NCBI RefSeq assembly: GCF_005144965.1
Contig: NZ_CP039704.1
Coordinates: 1,302,001-1,366,000 of the forward strand
DNA: 64,000 nucleotides
Direction: 5' to 3'
DNA from: Hankyongella ginsenosidimutans
GTDB taxonomy: Bacteria > Pseudomonadota > Alphaproteobacteria > Sphingomonadales > Sphingomonadaceae
This document shows positions 34,897-44,191 of this stretch, piece by piece; the stretch's first letter is position 1; each line of letters opens with the position of its first letter. The notes beneath the pieces are model-generated. The model was given only the letters and a program-made list of their open reading frames with translations. It searched no databases and had not been told where the DNA came from. Both the position numbers and the translations under genes were made by a program.

Positions 34897-35496
34897 ATGA
34901 CGAAATTGCTGGTTCTCTATTATTCCACCTACGGCCATATCGAGGCCATGGCCGGCGCAGTCGCTGAAGGGGCGCGCAGCGTCGAGGGCGTCGAGGTGAC
35001 GGTCAAGCGCGTGCCGGAAACGGTGCCGGAAGCCATCGCCCGGCAACATAATTTCAAGGTAGATCAGGCCTACCCTATCGCCAGCCCGGCCGAACTCGCC
35101 GATTACGACGCGATCATCTTCGGCACGCCGACCCGCTTCGGCAACATGACGTCCCAGATGCGCAGCTTTCTTGATCAGACCGGCCAGCTCTGGTTCACTG
35201 GCAAGCTGGTCGGCAAGGTCGGCTCCGTCTTCACGTCGACCGGCACGGGCGGAGGCAACGAGTCGACCATCCTGACCTTCTGGCCAACGCTGGCGCACCA
35301 CGGCATGGTGATCGTCGGCACGCCGTACACCATCCCGGAGATGACCGAAGTGGCGGATCATCGCGGTGGCTCGCCCTACGGCGCCGGCACCATCGCCGGC
35401 TCCGACGGATCGCGCCAGCCCAGCGCCACCGAGCTGACCATCGCCCGCCATCAGGGCCGCCACGTCGCCGGAATCGCGAAGAAGCTTTCCGCCTAG
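34897..35496 (+). CDS. wrbA: NAD(P)H:quinone oxidoreductase WrbA
   Basis: Flavodoxin-like quinone reductase, 199 residues, intact. FMN-binding loops: [14 protein letters not shown] near residue 8, [22 protein letters not shown] near 76-97, [14 protein letters not shown] near 112, and [17 protein letters not shown] sits five bases before the ATG. Two-electron quinone reduction protects against oxidative stress. Monocistronic, followed by repeat hairpins. Confidence 0.95.
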   Translation: MTKLLVLYYSTYGHIEAMAGAVAEGARSVEGVEVTVKRVPETVPEAIARQHNFKVDQAYPIASPAELADYDAIIFGTPTRFGNMTSQMRSFLDQTGQLWFTGKLVGKVGSVFTSTGTGGGNESTILTFWPTLAHHGMVIVGTPYTIPEMTEVADHRGGSPYGAGTIAGSDGSRQPSATELTIARHQGRHVAGIAKKLSA

Positions 35497-35511
35497 AGCC
35501 TGATCGGTTGA

Positions 35512-35535
35512 GGTTGAAGCATATGTGCTTCAACC
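35512..35535 (+). terminator. Hairpin after wrbA
   Basis: Perfect 10-base stem GGTTGAAGCA / TGCTTCAACC with loop TATG, 15 bases after the wrbA stop, without a T-tract. The surrounding wording (GAGCCTGATCGGTTGAGGTT) also appears in similar form after the RTX gene near 26145-26200, so it is part of a repeat family too. Confidence 0.6.
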
Positions 35536-35569
35536 GAGGGCGTAAATCAGTTTCTTATCAACGATTTAG

Positions 35570-35612
35570 ACCATGATTGTTTCAGGTCGATTCAAACTGA
35601 AACGATCATGGT
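35570..35612. repeat. CATGATCG palindrome, copy 1
   Basis: ACCATGATTGTTTCAG and CTGAAACGATCATGGT form 16-base arms with one mismatch around an 11-base loop. The palindrome abuts the cycH stop codon (CTA at 35613, TAG on the minus strand). The second copy at 56587-56629 abuts the gyrB stop in exactly the same way. Confidence 0.85.
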
Positions 35613-36234
35613 CTAGCGCCCGACGCCGGCCGCCAGCATGGTCTGCGCGGCCTTGACCTTGCGGGCGACATTCTCCCGCCACGGAGCATCCGCCGGCGCG
35701 GACGCCAAGAGCGCCTGCCAGGTCTCCAGCGCCTGGTCCGGCTTGCCAGCCTGCAGCCAGGCCATGCCGAGATAGTAGCGCGGGGCCGGATGGTCGGGCG
35801 CGATCCGGCTCGCGCGGTCGAACGCCAGCCGCGCCGCCGGACTGACCAGCCCCTTGTTGTGCGCAACCAGCGCCTCGCCCAGCGCCACCCACAGGTCCGG
35901 CTGATCGGGCATGACAGCGAGCGCGCGGGTCAGACCCTCGACCGCCTGTTCGCTCTTGCCTTCGCCGCTCAGCGCCACCGACATCGCGATCCAGCTTGGA
36001 ACGTCCGCCGGGTCCTTCAGCAGACGCGCGCGCGCGCTCCGCTGCGGCGCGGGCGCCGGGCTCTGCCGCTTCCAGATGCGGTGCCGCATAGCCGCTCGCG
36101 GTCGGCGCGCCGCGCAGGGCATAGCCGCCGACGCCGAGCGCCAGCATGCCAAGCGCCGCCAGGCGAGGGACGCCGCGCAACCCAAGCGCTGCACCGCAGC
36201 CGACGATCAGCAAGGCGGCGGCAACCCAGATCAT
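35613..36234 (-). CDS. Cytochrome c biogenesis TPR protein (CycH/CcmI C-terminal type)
   Basis: Helps present apocytochrome c to the heme ligation complex. The N-terminus carries two hydrophobic helices (MIWVAAALLIVGCGAALGL...LAALGMLALGVGGYALRG). The C-terminal part has TPR-like helices: DVPSWIAMSVALSGEGKSEQAVEGLTRAL, LWVALGEALVAHNKG, and PAPRYYLGMAWLQAGKPDQALETWQALL. One break near 36030. It is shorter than full CcmI (about 207 residues), the form seen in several alphaproteobacteria. Starts in the ATGA overlap with ccmH and is last in the ccm operon. Confidence 0.8.
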
Positions 36235-36610
36235 GACCGGCGCACGAACAATTTACGCGCTGCGAGCGCCCCAGCGCGAGCAGCAGAACCGGCATGGCCC
36301 AGAGCAGCCCGGTCTGCGCGGTGACCGGCGGGCGCAGCAGGATGCCGTCTCCGTAGCGGCTGCGCAGATAGTTCTTGATCTGCGGCGGCGTCTCGCCGCG
36401 CGCGATGCGTTCCCGCACCAGCGCACGCAGGTCAGCCGCCATCTCCGCGCCCGAGTCGGTGATCGACTGGCCCTCGCACACCAGGCAGCGCACCTCACGC
36501 ATTACCGCGCGGGCCTCGGCTTCCTGCGCTGCGTCCGGCAGCGGCGCATCCTCCTGCGCAAGCGTGGGTGCTGCCAGCAGCAGGGCCAGCAGGACGCCGA
36601 GCACCCTCAC
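36231..36610 (-). CDS. ccmH: Cytochrome c-type biogenesis protein CcmH
   Basis: Membrane-anchored thioredoxin-like reductant for the apocytochrome CxxCH motif. It has a signal sequence, then VRCLVCEGQSITDSGAEMAADLRALVRE with the redox CxxC, YLRSRYGDGILLRPPV, and a C-terminal helix ending AARKLFVRRS once the four-G run near 36265 is read as five. About 126 residues. GTG start overlapping the ccmG stop. Confidence 0.9.
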
Positions 36611-37142
36611 GACTTGCGCGCCTGCGCGATGCGGTTGAGGATCATATCGACCTGCTCCGGGCGAATTTCACCGACATGCCGGTAGCGGATGATCCCCTTG
36701 CCATCGACGATGAAGGTCTCCGGCGCGCCCGTCACCCCAAGGCTGAACACCGCCTCACCGCGCTGATCCATGCCGATACGCCGGAACGGATTGGGCCGGC
36801 TGCGGAAGGTGCGATCCAGCGCTTCCGGCGTATCGCGGTAGGCGATCGCATGGATGGTGACGCCGTGCTGTTCGGCGAGCGCCGCCAAAGTCGGCAGCTC
36901 CGCCATGCACGGCGGGCACCAGGTGCCGAACACGTTGACCAGCGTGACGCTGCCCTGCTTGAGATCGCTGGTCGCAAGGCCGGGGTGCAGGCCGTTGTAG
37001 CCTGTCAGGGTGAACTCCGGCACCGGCTTGCCGATCATCGGCGACTCCGCCTCGACCGGCGTGGCGCTGAGACCATGGAAAACACCAGCAGAATGCCGCC
37101 GAACAGCACCACGGGCGCAAGCCAGACCAGAATTTTCTTCAT
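36607..37142 (-). CDS. ccmG: Thiol:disulfide interchange protein CcmG/DsbE
   Basis: Periplasmic membrane-anchored thioredoxin that keeps apocytochrome c thiols reduced. N-terminal anchor MKKILVWLAPVVLFGGILLVFSMV, then FTLTGYNGL, active site VNVFGTWCPPCMAELPTL (WCPPC) and GAPETFIVDGKGIIRYRHVG. The ATG at 37142 has AGGAG six bases upstream, just past the ccmF stop. One break near 37070 between the anchor and the thioredoxin domain. Confidence 0.93.
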
Positions 37143-37151
37143 GCCATACTC

Positions 37152-39093
37152 CTATTCCGCGGGTGCCGGAGTGAGTGCGCCGCGCAGGGCCGGGCGCACA
37201 AGCCGGCGCGCGACGCGCCGGTCCCCACCGCGCCGACCAACCCGCCAGCCGCCATCAACAGGACGCCGGCCCAGATCAACCCCACCATGGGCTTCCAGTG
37301 CAGCCGCACCTGCCAGGCGCCCTTGCCGTCCGGCGCGCCGAGCACGGCATAGATGTCGCCAAGTGGCGTCGGTTCGATCGCCGCCTCGGTGGTCTCCTGG
37401 ACCGGATCGCTGTAGGTGCGCTGCTGGGGCTGCAGCACCGCGACTGGCTGGCCGTCGCGCTCGAGCAGCAACGTCGCCTGAACCGCCGTGTAATTGCGAC
37501 CGGCGACCGGCGCCACGCCGGCCAGCCGGACGACATAGCCGCCGATCCGTGCCTCGCCACCCGGCTTCAGGGGCGTCAAAACCTCGGTCTCGAAACCGCT
37601 GACAACGGCAATGCCAAGCGCCAGCACCGCCAGCCCCGTGTGGCCGAGCCCAAGGCTCCAGACCTGCGCGCGCCGGCGCACCCGCCGTGCGACATCCAGC
37701 ATCGCCGCCACCGCCAGCAGCACCGCGACGCCGACCCCAGCACCACCGGCGTATCACCGGCGCCGCGCGGGCCAGTGCCCATGCCCCCGCCCCCAGCCCA
37801 AGCAGCGTCGGCGTTGCCAGCCAGCGCAGGTGCCGGCCGGGCGTCTTGCTGCGCCGCCAGGGCAGGAACGGACCCGCCGCCATGATGAGCATCAACGGCA
37901 GCATGAGCGGCACGAAGGTCGCATTGAAATAAGGGCGCCGACCGAGATCGTCTGGCCAGCCGCCGCCTCCAGCGCCAGCGGGTACAGCGTGCCGACGAAC
38001 ACCGTGCCGAGGGCCGCCGCCAGCAGGAGATTGTTCGCGACAAGCAAGCCTTCGCGGCTGACCGGCGCGAACAGCGCCCCTGCCTCCAGCGACGGCGCGC
38101 GCCAGGCGAACAGGACCAGCGCCACACCGATGTAGATCGCCAGCAACGCCAGGATGAACAGGCCGCGTTGCGGGTCGACCGCAAAGGCATGCACCGAGGT
38201 CAGCAGCCCCGAGCGCACGATGAAGGTGCCGAGCATCGACAGCGAAAAGCGAGCACCGCCAGCAGCACCGACCAGATGCGCAACGCATCGCGCTTTTCCA
38301 GGACGCTCAGCGAATGCAGCAGCGCCGTCGCCGCCAGCCAGGGCATCAGGGCGGCGTTTTCCACCGGATCCCAGAACCAGAAGCCGCCCCAGCCGAGCTC
38401 GTAATAGGCCCACCAGCCGCCCAGCCCCAGCCCGAGCGTGAGCGCGCTCCAGGCTGCCAGCGCCCAGGGTCGCAGCCAGCGTGCCCATTGCCTGCCGACG
38501 CCGCCGTCAATGAGGCCAGCGACTGCGAACGAAAACACGACCGACAGGCCGACATAGCCCGCATAAAGCATGGGCGGGTGGAAGGCGAGGCCGGGGTCCT
38601 GCAGCAGCGGGTTCAGCCCTGCGCCCTGCGCCGGCGCCGGGACCAGCCGGGCGAACGGGTTGGAGGCGACGAGCAGAAACGCATGGAAGCCAAGCGCCAG
38701 CGCCGCCTGCGCGCTGAGCACCCGCGCGCGCACCGGCAGCGGGATCGCGCCGCCGAACAGCGCCAGCGCTGCGCCCGAGAGCGCCAGCATCAACACCCAC
38801 AGCAGCATCGAGCCTTCGTGGTTCGCCCAGACGCCGGTGATCTTGTAGAGGTCCGGCTTGTCCGTATGGGAATTGCCCGCGACCAACGCCACCGAAAAAT
38901 CCGACGACCAGAACGCCCACATCAGCGCCAGAAACGCCGCCAGCACCAGCAGCGCATGGAGCAGCGCCGCGCGCTCGGCCAGCGCGATCAGGCGGCCATC
39001 ATGGCGCGCAAGGCCCAGAGTCGGTCCGACGAGCTGGACCAGCGCCACAGCGACCGCCAGCCAGAGCGCGAGATGACCAAGCTCCGGGATCAT
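37152..39093 (-). CDS. ccmF: Heme lyase CcmF
   Basis: Inner-membrane synthetase that attaches heme to apocytochrome c. Multiple membrane helices, VWANHEGSMLLWVLML with a heme-ligand His, and the heme-handling WWD motif GLGGWWAYYELGWGGFWFWDPVENAA. The periplasmic C-terminal domain contains QRTYSDPVQETTEAAI and LGDIYAVLGAP. Breaks near 38250, 37935, 37745 and 37200. About 650 residues. Starts ATG 39093 within the ccmE stop overlap. Confidence 0.93.
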
Positions 39094-39536
39094 GACGCCG
39101 GCTTGGCGGGATCACGCCATTCGCCGCTTTTCTTGAGCGCTGCTGCCACTTCCGGAGGCATGTACTTCTCATCGTGCTTGGCGAGCAGGCTGCGGGCGAC
39201 GAACACGCCGTCCGGGCCATATTGGCCTTCCGCGATCACGCCCTGGCCTTCACGGAACAGGTCCGGCACGATACCTGTGTAACGCACCGGCACCTGGGCC
39301 TTGAGGTCGGTGACGGCAAATTCCATGGTCAGGCCATCGGCCTTGCGGGCGACGCTGCCGTCCGCCACCAGGCCGCCAAGCCGCACGTTGCCTGCGGGCT
39401 GTGCGTGCAGCAGATCGCTCGGTGCGTAAAAATAAGTCACCTTGTCCTGCAGCGCCCAGAGCGCGAACGCTGCCGCCCCGCCGAGCGACGCCAGCCCGGC
39501 GCAGACGAACAGCAGCCGCTGATGCTTGGCGCGCAC
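39090..39536 (-). CDS. ccmE: Heme chaperone CcmE
   Basis: 148 residues, intact. An N-terminal anchor (RLLFVCAGLASLGGAAAFALWAL) precedes the OB-fold: VTYFYAPSDLLHA, NVRLGGLVADGSV, YTGIVPDLFREGQGVIAEG. The heme-binding His lies in SLLAKHDEKYMPPEV near residue 127. GTG start whose first base pair overlaps the ccmD stop (TAGTG), and the stop overlaps the ccmF ATG. Confidence 0.95.
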   Translation of the reverse strand: MRAKHQRLLFVCAGLASLGGAAAFALWALQDKVTYFYAPSDLLHAQPAGNVRLGGLVADGSVARKADGLTMEFAVTDLKAQVPVRYTGIVPDLFREGQGVIAEGQYGPDGVFVARSLLAKHDEKYMPPEVAAALKKSGEWRDPAKPAS

Positions 39537-39700
39537 TAGATCGCGTCCCGCCGATGGTCGCGGGCCGCCCGTGCCTGCTTCTCCAGCGTCCGCATGCGCC
39601 GGATGCTCAGGATCGCGAGCAGGCCCAGCCCACCGAACGCGACGGCGTAGGCAGGCCAGACATAGGCCGCATAGCGTCCGAAATCAGGTAGCAAGTTCAT
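39536..39700 (-). CDS. ccmD: Heme exporter protein CcmD
   Basis: 54-residue single-span protein that stabilises the CcmABC-CcmE release complex. MNLLPDFGRYAAYVWPAYAVAFGGLGLLAILSIRRMRTLE: one helix, then a basic cytoplasmic tail, the normal CcmD plan. Starts in the ATGA overlap with the ccmC stop. Confidence 0.92.
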   Translation of the reverse strand: MNLLPDFGRYAAYVWPAYAVAFGGLGLLAILSIRRMRTLEKQARAARDHRRDAI

Positions 39701-40437
39701 GAGGGCAGCGGCTCCAGGCTGGCGAGCGTGCGGGCGCGGCGCGTCGCGCCCTCCAGGCGCTGCGCGGCGATCTCCGCCCGCATGCGCACCAGCAGCAGGC
39801 AGAGATAGAGGCAGAGATAGGCCGCAGCCATGAGCAGCAACGGCCGCAGCATGCTCGGATCGATGGCAGCGCCGCCGGCGCGGAATACGCTGGCCGGCTG
39901 ATGCAGGGTGTTCCACCAGTCGACCGAGAATTTGACGATGGGGATATTCACCGCGCCGACCAGCGCCAGAATGGCGGCCGCGCGCGCCGCGGGTGCGATC
40001 GTCGAAGGCGGCAGCCAGGATCATGTAGCCGAGATACAGGAACAGCAGGATCAGCACCGAGGTCAAGCGTGCGTCCCAGGCCCACCAGGCCCCCAGGTCG
40101 GGCGGCCCCACAACGACCCGGTGATGAGGCAGACTGCCGTGAACGTGGCGCCGATGGGCGCAGACGCCCGTGCTGCGACATCCGCCAGCGGGTGCCGCCA
40201 GACCAGGAAGACAGCACTCGCCACGGCGATGCCCGTATAGCAGCCGAGCGCGAGCCAGGCTGCCGGCACGTGCACATACATGATGCGCACGCTTTCGCCC
40301 TGCTGGTAATCGGCCGGCGACTGGAACAGCGCGATGTACAGGCCAACGGCAAACAGCAGCAGCGCCACCAGACCCAGCGGCAGGGTCAACGGGCGGGCAA
40401 TCCGCAGGAAACGGGTCGGGTTGGCGTAAGCGTGCAT
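39697..40437 (-). CDS. ccmC: Heme exporter/handling protein CcmC
   Basis: Loads heme onto CcmE. Six membrane helices. The two heme-ligand His regions are seen in MYVHVPAAWLALG and WNTLHQPASVF, and the WWD motif reads WGAWWAWDARLTSVLILLFLYLGY after repair of the break near 40100. A second break lies near 39995. About 246 residues. A 97-base gap separates it from ccmB, longer than other gaps in this operon. Confidence 0.92.
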
Positions 40438-40534
40438 GGCCTATCCAGTGAGGCGTCTGTGTCGCTCTGACAAGAGCAGGTCCAGCGCGCGTTGACACAG
40501 GTCATCGGTGGCAGATTTTGGACCGCTGCATGGA

Positions 40535-41175
40535 TTAGTCAAGCGCCAGGCGCAAGCCCGCGGCTGCGGCAAAGGGCCGACTGCGGCAAAAACAGACTGG
40601 TCGCCGCCAGGAGCTTGAACGCCGCGCCGCCTGCCTGCGCATCGAGCGCGCCAACCCCGAAGATAACCAGTGGCGCCGCCAGTGGCAGCACCAGCAAGGA
40701 AATGAGCAGGCCGCCGCGCGCCACACCGACCGACAGCGCGGCCGCCGCGACGCCGAGCGCCGAGAGGCCGGCCCGCCGACGGCCAGGCTCAACAGCAGGG
40801 TCGGCAGTTGAGCCAGCGGCAGGTTGAGCAGGACCGCCAGCAGCGGCGCGCCCGCCAGCAATGGCAGCAGATGGCCGAACATGTGGACGCAGAGCTTGGC
40901 GTAGGCGACCTCGGTCAGGCTCAGCCCCGCTGCCGCCCATTGTTCGAGCGTGCCATCCTCCACGTCCGGCTGCAGCAGCCGCTCCAGCCCAAGCAGCGCC
41001 GCCAAGAGAAACGCAACCCAGACGCTGCCGCCGGCGATCCGCCCAAGCATCTGCGGATCCGACCGACGGCGAACGGCGTCATGACGCCAACCGCAAGGAA
41101 GAATGCCAGCGCCAGCGCAGTGCCGGACGACCAGGCGAGCGCCAGATCGCGCCGGATGAGCCGCCAGGCCCTCAT
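40535..41175 (-). CDS. ccmB: Heme exporter permease CcmB
   Basis: Permease partner of CcmA. MRAWRLIRRDLALAWSSGTALALAFFLAVG start, then WVAFLLAALLGLERLLQPDVEDGTLEQW, a CcmB hallmark, and LCVHMFGHLLPLLAG. Breaks near 41065, 40778 and 40575. The last restores the end FAAAAGLRLALD. About 215 residues. ATGA overlap with ccmA. Confidence 0.9.
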
Positions 41176-41753
41176 GCCGCCAGTACCAGGCGGCGATGCG
41201 GCGCATCGAGCGGCTGGTGGCTGACCACGACCGCTGCGCCGCCAGCGGCCAAATGCGCCATGACCGCCGCCATAAGGGCGTCTCGACCGGCAGTATCCAG
41301 CCCGACCAGCGGCTCGTCCAGCAGCCAGAGCCGCGCATCGGCCAGCCAGCAACGCGCCAGCGCAACACGGCGGCGCTGGCCGTTGGAGAGCAGCCGGCAT
41401 TCGAGAAACGCCAGATCGTCGAGCCCGAAGCGCTGCAACGCGTCTGTGACGGCACGACCGGAAGCGTACAGCCCGGCCCAATAGTCGAGTTCCGCGTGCA
41501 CGCTGCGCCGCGGCTTCAGCGCTGGCTCGTGGCCGGAATAGGCGGTCCGGACATGCGCGCGCACCTGCCCTTGGGATGGCGGCGCGATGCCGGCGAGGAT
41601 GCGCAGCAGGCTGGATTTCCCGACCCCGTTCGGACCGCTGATCTCCAGCAGGTCACCAGCCGCGACCGCAAACTGGACACCGGCGAACAGCCACACGCCG
41701 CCGCGACGGCAGCCAAGCGCCTCCACCTCTAGCAAGGACGCGTCTGTCGCCAT
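41172..41753 (-). CDS. ccmA: Cytochrome c biogenesis ATPase CcmA
   Basis: ABC ATPase that powers release of holo-CcmE. Intact at 193 residues. Walker A SGPNGVGKSSLLRIL, signature LLSNGQRRRVALARCW, Walker B LWLLDEPLVGLD and switch His VVSHQPLD. Short, as normal for CcmA. The ATG at 41753 overlaps the yciB stop (TGATG). A GTG one codon earlier is possible. Confidence 0.94.
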   Translation of the reverse strand: MATDASLLEVEALGCRRGGVWLFAGVQFAVAAGDLLEISGPNGVGKSSLLRILAGIAPPSQGQVRAHVRTAYSGHEPALKPRRSVHAELDYWAGLYASGRAVTDALQRFGLDDLAFLECRLLSNGQRRRVALARCWLADARLWLLDEPLVGLDTAGRDALMAAVMAHLAAGGAAVVVSHQPLDAPHRRLVLAA

Positions 41754-42401
41754 CACGCCTCGGGCGCGCCGTCCCGCGGGGCATCGCTCAGGGTCAGATC
41801 ATTTTGCGGCGGCTCGTCCTGGTGCTTCATGATCATTGGCAACTGGCTCGCCGTAAACAGGATCGAGACGACCGTCATGCCCCAGGTGTCGAGTGCCACC
41901 CAGGTGTCCGTGGAAAAGTTGCGCCAGACGACTTCATTGAGAATCCCAGACGCGGTGAAAAACAGCGCCCAGTTCCGGGTCAGCTTGGTCCAGCCGGCGT
42001 CGGTCATGTCCGGCAGGGCGGCCCATCACCAGCTTCAGCAGCGGTTTGCGCACCATCAGGCCATAGCCAAGCATGGTCGCGAAGATGCCATAAACGATCG
42101 TCGGCTTCATCTTGATGAAGGTCTCGTCCTTCAGCAGCAGGGTGAGCGCGCCGAACACCAGCACCAGCCCGCCGGTGACCAGCAGCATGGCCTCGATGCG
42201 CCGGGTCTTCAGCCAAGCATAGGCCATTGCGACGACCATGGCGACCATGAACGTGCCGGTCGCGACGTACAGTTTGGCGTCGCCGAAATATTTGCCGCCC
42301 AGCCAGTTGGCGGCGAAGAAAACGATCAGCGGGCCGAAATCGACCGCGGCTTTCGGCCAGCCCGTCAGCTCCCTGCGCGCGGGCGTCGTCTCATCCGTCA
42401 T
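41753..42401 (-). CDS. yciB: Inner-membrane protein YciB / intracellular septation protein A family
   Basis: Five-helix membrane protein of the IspZ/YciB family, about 215 residues after one break near 42015. Family marks: KAAVDFGPLIVFFAANWLGG, then FIKMKPTIVYGIFATMLGYGL and WTKLTRNWALFFTASGILNEVVWRNFSTDTWV. The exact role in cell envelope or septation remains unsettled. Leads the ccm operon by a TGATG overlap with ccmA. Confidence 0.92.
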
Positions 42402-42493
42402 CGTCTACCCCTTGGGCCGCTCCAGTCGGCGGCGGGCTTCGGCTTACCGGGCTTGGGCACGGGCGGCAAGCGCTCAGCCCGCGCGTTTTGCAT
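42398..42493 (-). CDS. Possible 31-residue basic peptide upstream of yciB
   Basis: Short frame MQNARAERLPPVPKPGKPKPAADWSGPRGRR with GAAGGA six bases before the ATG. It begins nine bases after the yjbR stop and ends in a TGA that overlaps the yciB ATG. Rich in Pro, Lys and Arg. The tight packing argues for translation, perhaps only to couple yciB to the upstream gene. No family recognised. Confidence 0.35.
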   Translation of the reverse strand: MQNARAERLPPVPKPGKPKPAADWSGPRGRR

Positions 42494-42502
42494 CCCAGTC
42501 CT

Positions 42503-42835
42503 TCAGGAGGCGTTTGGGGCCTGTGCCCGCCAGACTGCCAGCAGATTGTCACGCGCCCAAGTTGCGTCGATGTGGTCCGGGCGCATCAGAACCAGGGGAT
42601 AATCGCGATAATGATCGGTAAAATAGAAGGTCTCGGGCGCAGTCTCGACCAGGACGCCCCGCATCTCCCGGCTGACCTTGAACACGGGCGCATCTTCGTG
42701 CGGGCTCCACCAGACCCAGAGCTTGCCATGCGCCTTCAGGCAAGGCTGGCCCCAGCTCGTTGCTTCCGTCACGCCGGGGAGGTCCAGCGACAGGGCGAGA
42801 CGCTTCAGGTCTTCCCATCCTGTGTGCATCGACAT
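42503..42835 (-). CDS. MmcQ/YjbR-family protein
   Basis: 110-residue double-wing DNA-binding-fold protein. WEDLKRLALSLDLPGVTEATSWGQPCLKAHGKLWVWW is the usual opening, and LVLMRPDHIDATWARDNLLAVWRAQAPN the usual end. The function of the family is not established. The ATG at 42835 fits the family start. Its 5' end is 11 bases from the ECF promoter on the other strand. Confidence 0.85.
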   Translation of the reverse strand: MSMHTGWEDLKRLALSLDLPGVTEATSWGQPCLKAHGKLWVWWSPHEDAPVFKVSREMRGVLVETAPETFYFTDHYRDYPLVLMRPDHIDATWARDNLLAVWRAQAPNAS

Positions 42836-42846
42836 TGTGCGGTTCC

Positions 42847-42872
42847 TGATCCGGCGGCGGGCACCGTGCGTA
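42847..42872 (+). promoter_or_regulatory. ECF11 (RpoE-ChrR type) promoter of the sigma/anti-sigma operon
   Basis: TGATCC (42847-42852), a 16-base spacer, CGTA (42869-42872), 31 bases before the sigma-factor ATG. This matches the published type of promoter recognised by Rhodobacter RpoE and other ECF11 sigma factors. The same hexamer, spacer length and tetramer occur at 51804-51829. Indicates positive autoregulation. Confidence 0.8.
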
Positions 42873-42903
42873 TAAGCCGTATATTTGCACGAAATGAGCG
42901 GCC

Positions 42904-43542
42904 ATGACGATAGCTGTGGTGACATCCGATCTGTACCCGCCTAGGCTGCGTCGCCTTGAACGCAAGGAGGCGTCCCTGCACTCGGCGATTGTGCCTCAAG
43001 TCGGATTGTGCCCGCACGGTGCCGATGTGCGCTCCGTGGCCATGGACCGGGATACGGCAGCGTTCGAGCGGCTGTTCGCGCACTTCGCACCGCGAATCAA
43101 AGGCTATTTCCTGCGATTGGGCGTACCGGCTGAACTCGCCGAGGAGCTGGCGCAGGAGACCATGGTGGCGCTCTGGCGCAAGGCCGAGAGCTTCGATCCG
43201 ACCCGCGCCTCGGTTGCGACCTGGCTGTTCACGATCGCCCGCAACAAGCGTATCGACCGGGCGCGGCGCGACCGTCGCCCCGACGCCGGCGCGGACGACA
43301 TGGCGGACCTGATGGGTGCCCTGCCGGGCGCGGACGCCGGGGCCGACGCCACTTTCGGGGCCGCCTGGCTCACACGCGCCCTGACCCAGTTGCCGCCTGA
43401 CCAGCGGCAGGTCCTCGATAAGGCGTTTTACGAGGAGAAATCGCACAGCGTGATCGCCGAGGAACTCGGGCTGCCGCTCGGGACGGTCAAATCGCGGATC
43501 CGCCTGGCCCTGGTGCGGCTCAAGGCGCTGGTGACGGAGTAG
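42904..43542 (+). CDS. ECF sigma factor, RpoE/ECF11-like
   Basis: 212 residues, intact. Region 2: FERLFAHFAPRIKGYFLRLGVPAELAEELAQETMVALWRKAESFDPTRASVATWLFTIARNKRIDRARR. Region 4: ALTQLPPDQRQVLDKAFYEEKSHSVIAEELGLPLGTVKSRIRLALVRLKALV. A 46-residue N-terminal extension precedes an internal Met (43042), and either start is possible. Pairing with a ChrR-like cupin anti-sigma three bases downstream, plus its promoter, places it with sigma factors for singlet oxygen and photo-oxidative stress. Confidence 0.9.
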   Translation: MTIAVVTSDLYPPRLRRLERKEASLHSAIVPQVGLCPHGADVRSVAMDRDTAAFERLFAHFAPRIKGYFLRLGVPAELAEELAQETMVALWRKAESFDPTRASVATWLFTIARNKRIDRARRDRRPDAGADDMADLMGALPGADAGADATFGAAWLTRALTQLPPDQRQVLDKAFYEEKSHSVIAEELGLPLGTVKSRIRLALVRLKALVTE

Positions 43543-43545
43543 CCC

Positions 43546-44189
43546 ATGACCGTAGAAACCGCGGAACTGATGTTCGATACGGTGACCGGTGCGGCGTCGC
43601 CGGCCATTGGCCTGGTGATGCGCACCCAGCGCGACCTGAATGCGCAGGCCGACGCTGCCTTCCGGCGCATCGAGGCGGTCGGCGGCGCGATGCTGGAGGC
43701 TGCGCCGCTCGCTGCGATGTCCGATGGCGCGCTGTCGGCTGTACTGTCCCGTATCCGCACCCTGCCGGCTGCGCCCGCACCCAGGCCCGCGCCGGTGCCA
43801 AACAGCCTGCGTGCGGTGATCGGGGACAGCTATGACCGGCTGGCCTGGCGATCGGCGGGGCCGGGGTGGAGGAATATCCGATCGCTCTCGGCGACACCGG
43901 GCATGCGGTCAGCCTGCTGCGCATCGCGCCGGGCCGGTCGCCGCTGACGCACCGGCACGACGGCGAGGAACTGACTCTGGTGCTCGAAGGCGACTATTGC
44001 GACGAAGTCGGCCGGTTTCGCCGCGGCGACCTGCAGATCGCTAACGAAAGCCTGTCGCATAAACCTGTCGCCGGTGCTACCGGTTGTCTGTGTCTGACCG
44101 TGCTGGCGGCGCCGGTGCGGTTTTCCGGGCCGGTCGGCTGGCTGCTCAACATCTGGCGGCGCCTGCATGCCCGCAAGCCTGGGGAGTAG
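43546..44189 (+). CDS. ChrR-like cupin anti-sigma factor without N-terminal zinc ligands
   Basis: About 214 residues with one break near 43855. The N-terminal anti-sigma domain (MTVETAELMFDTVTGAASPAIGLVMRTQRDLNAQADAAFRRIEAVGGAML) keeps the family outline, but has no His or Cys where ChrR has its HxxxH...CxxC zinc site. The C-terminal cupin is conserved: LTHRHDGEELTLVLEGDYCDEVGRFRRGD...SLSHKPV and CLCLTVLAAPVRF. Expected to bind and hold the sigma factor until singlet oxygen or peroxide signals arrive. Confidence 0.85.
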
Positions 44190-44191
44190 AC

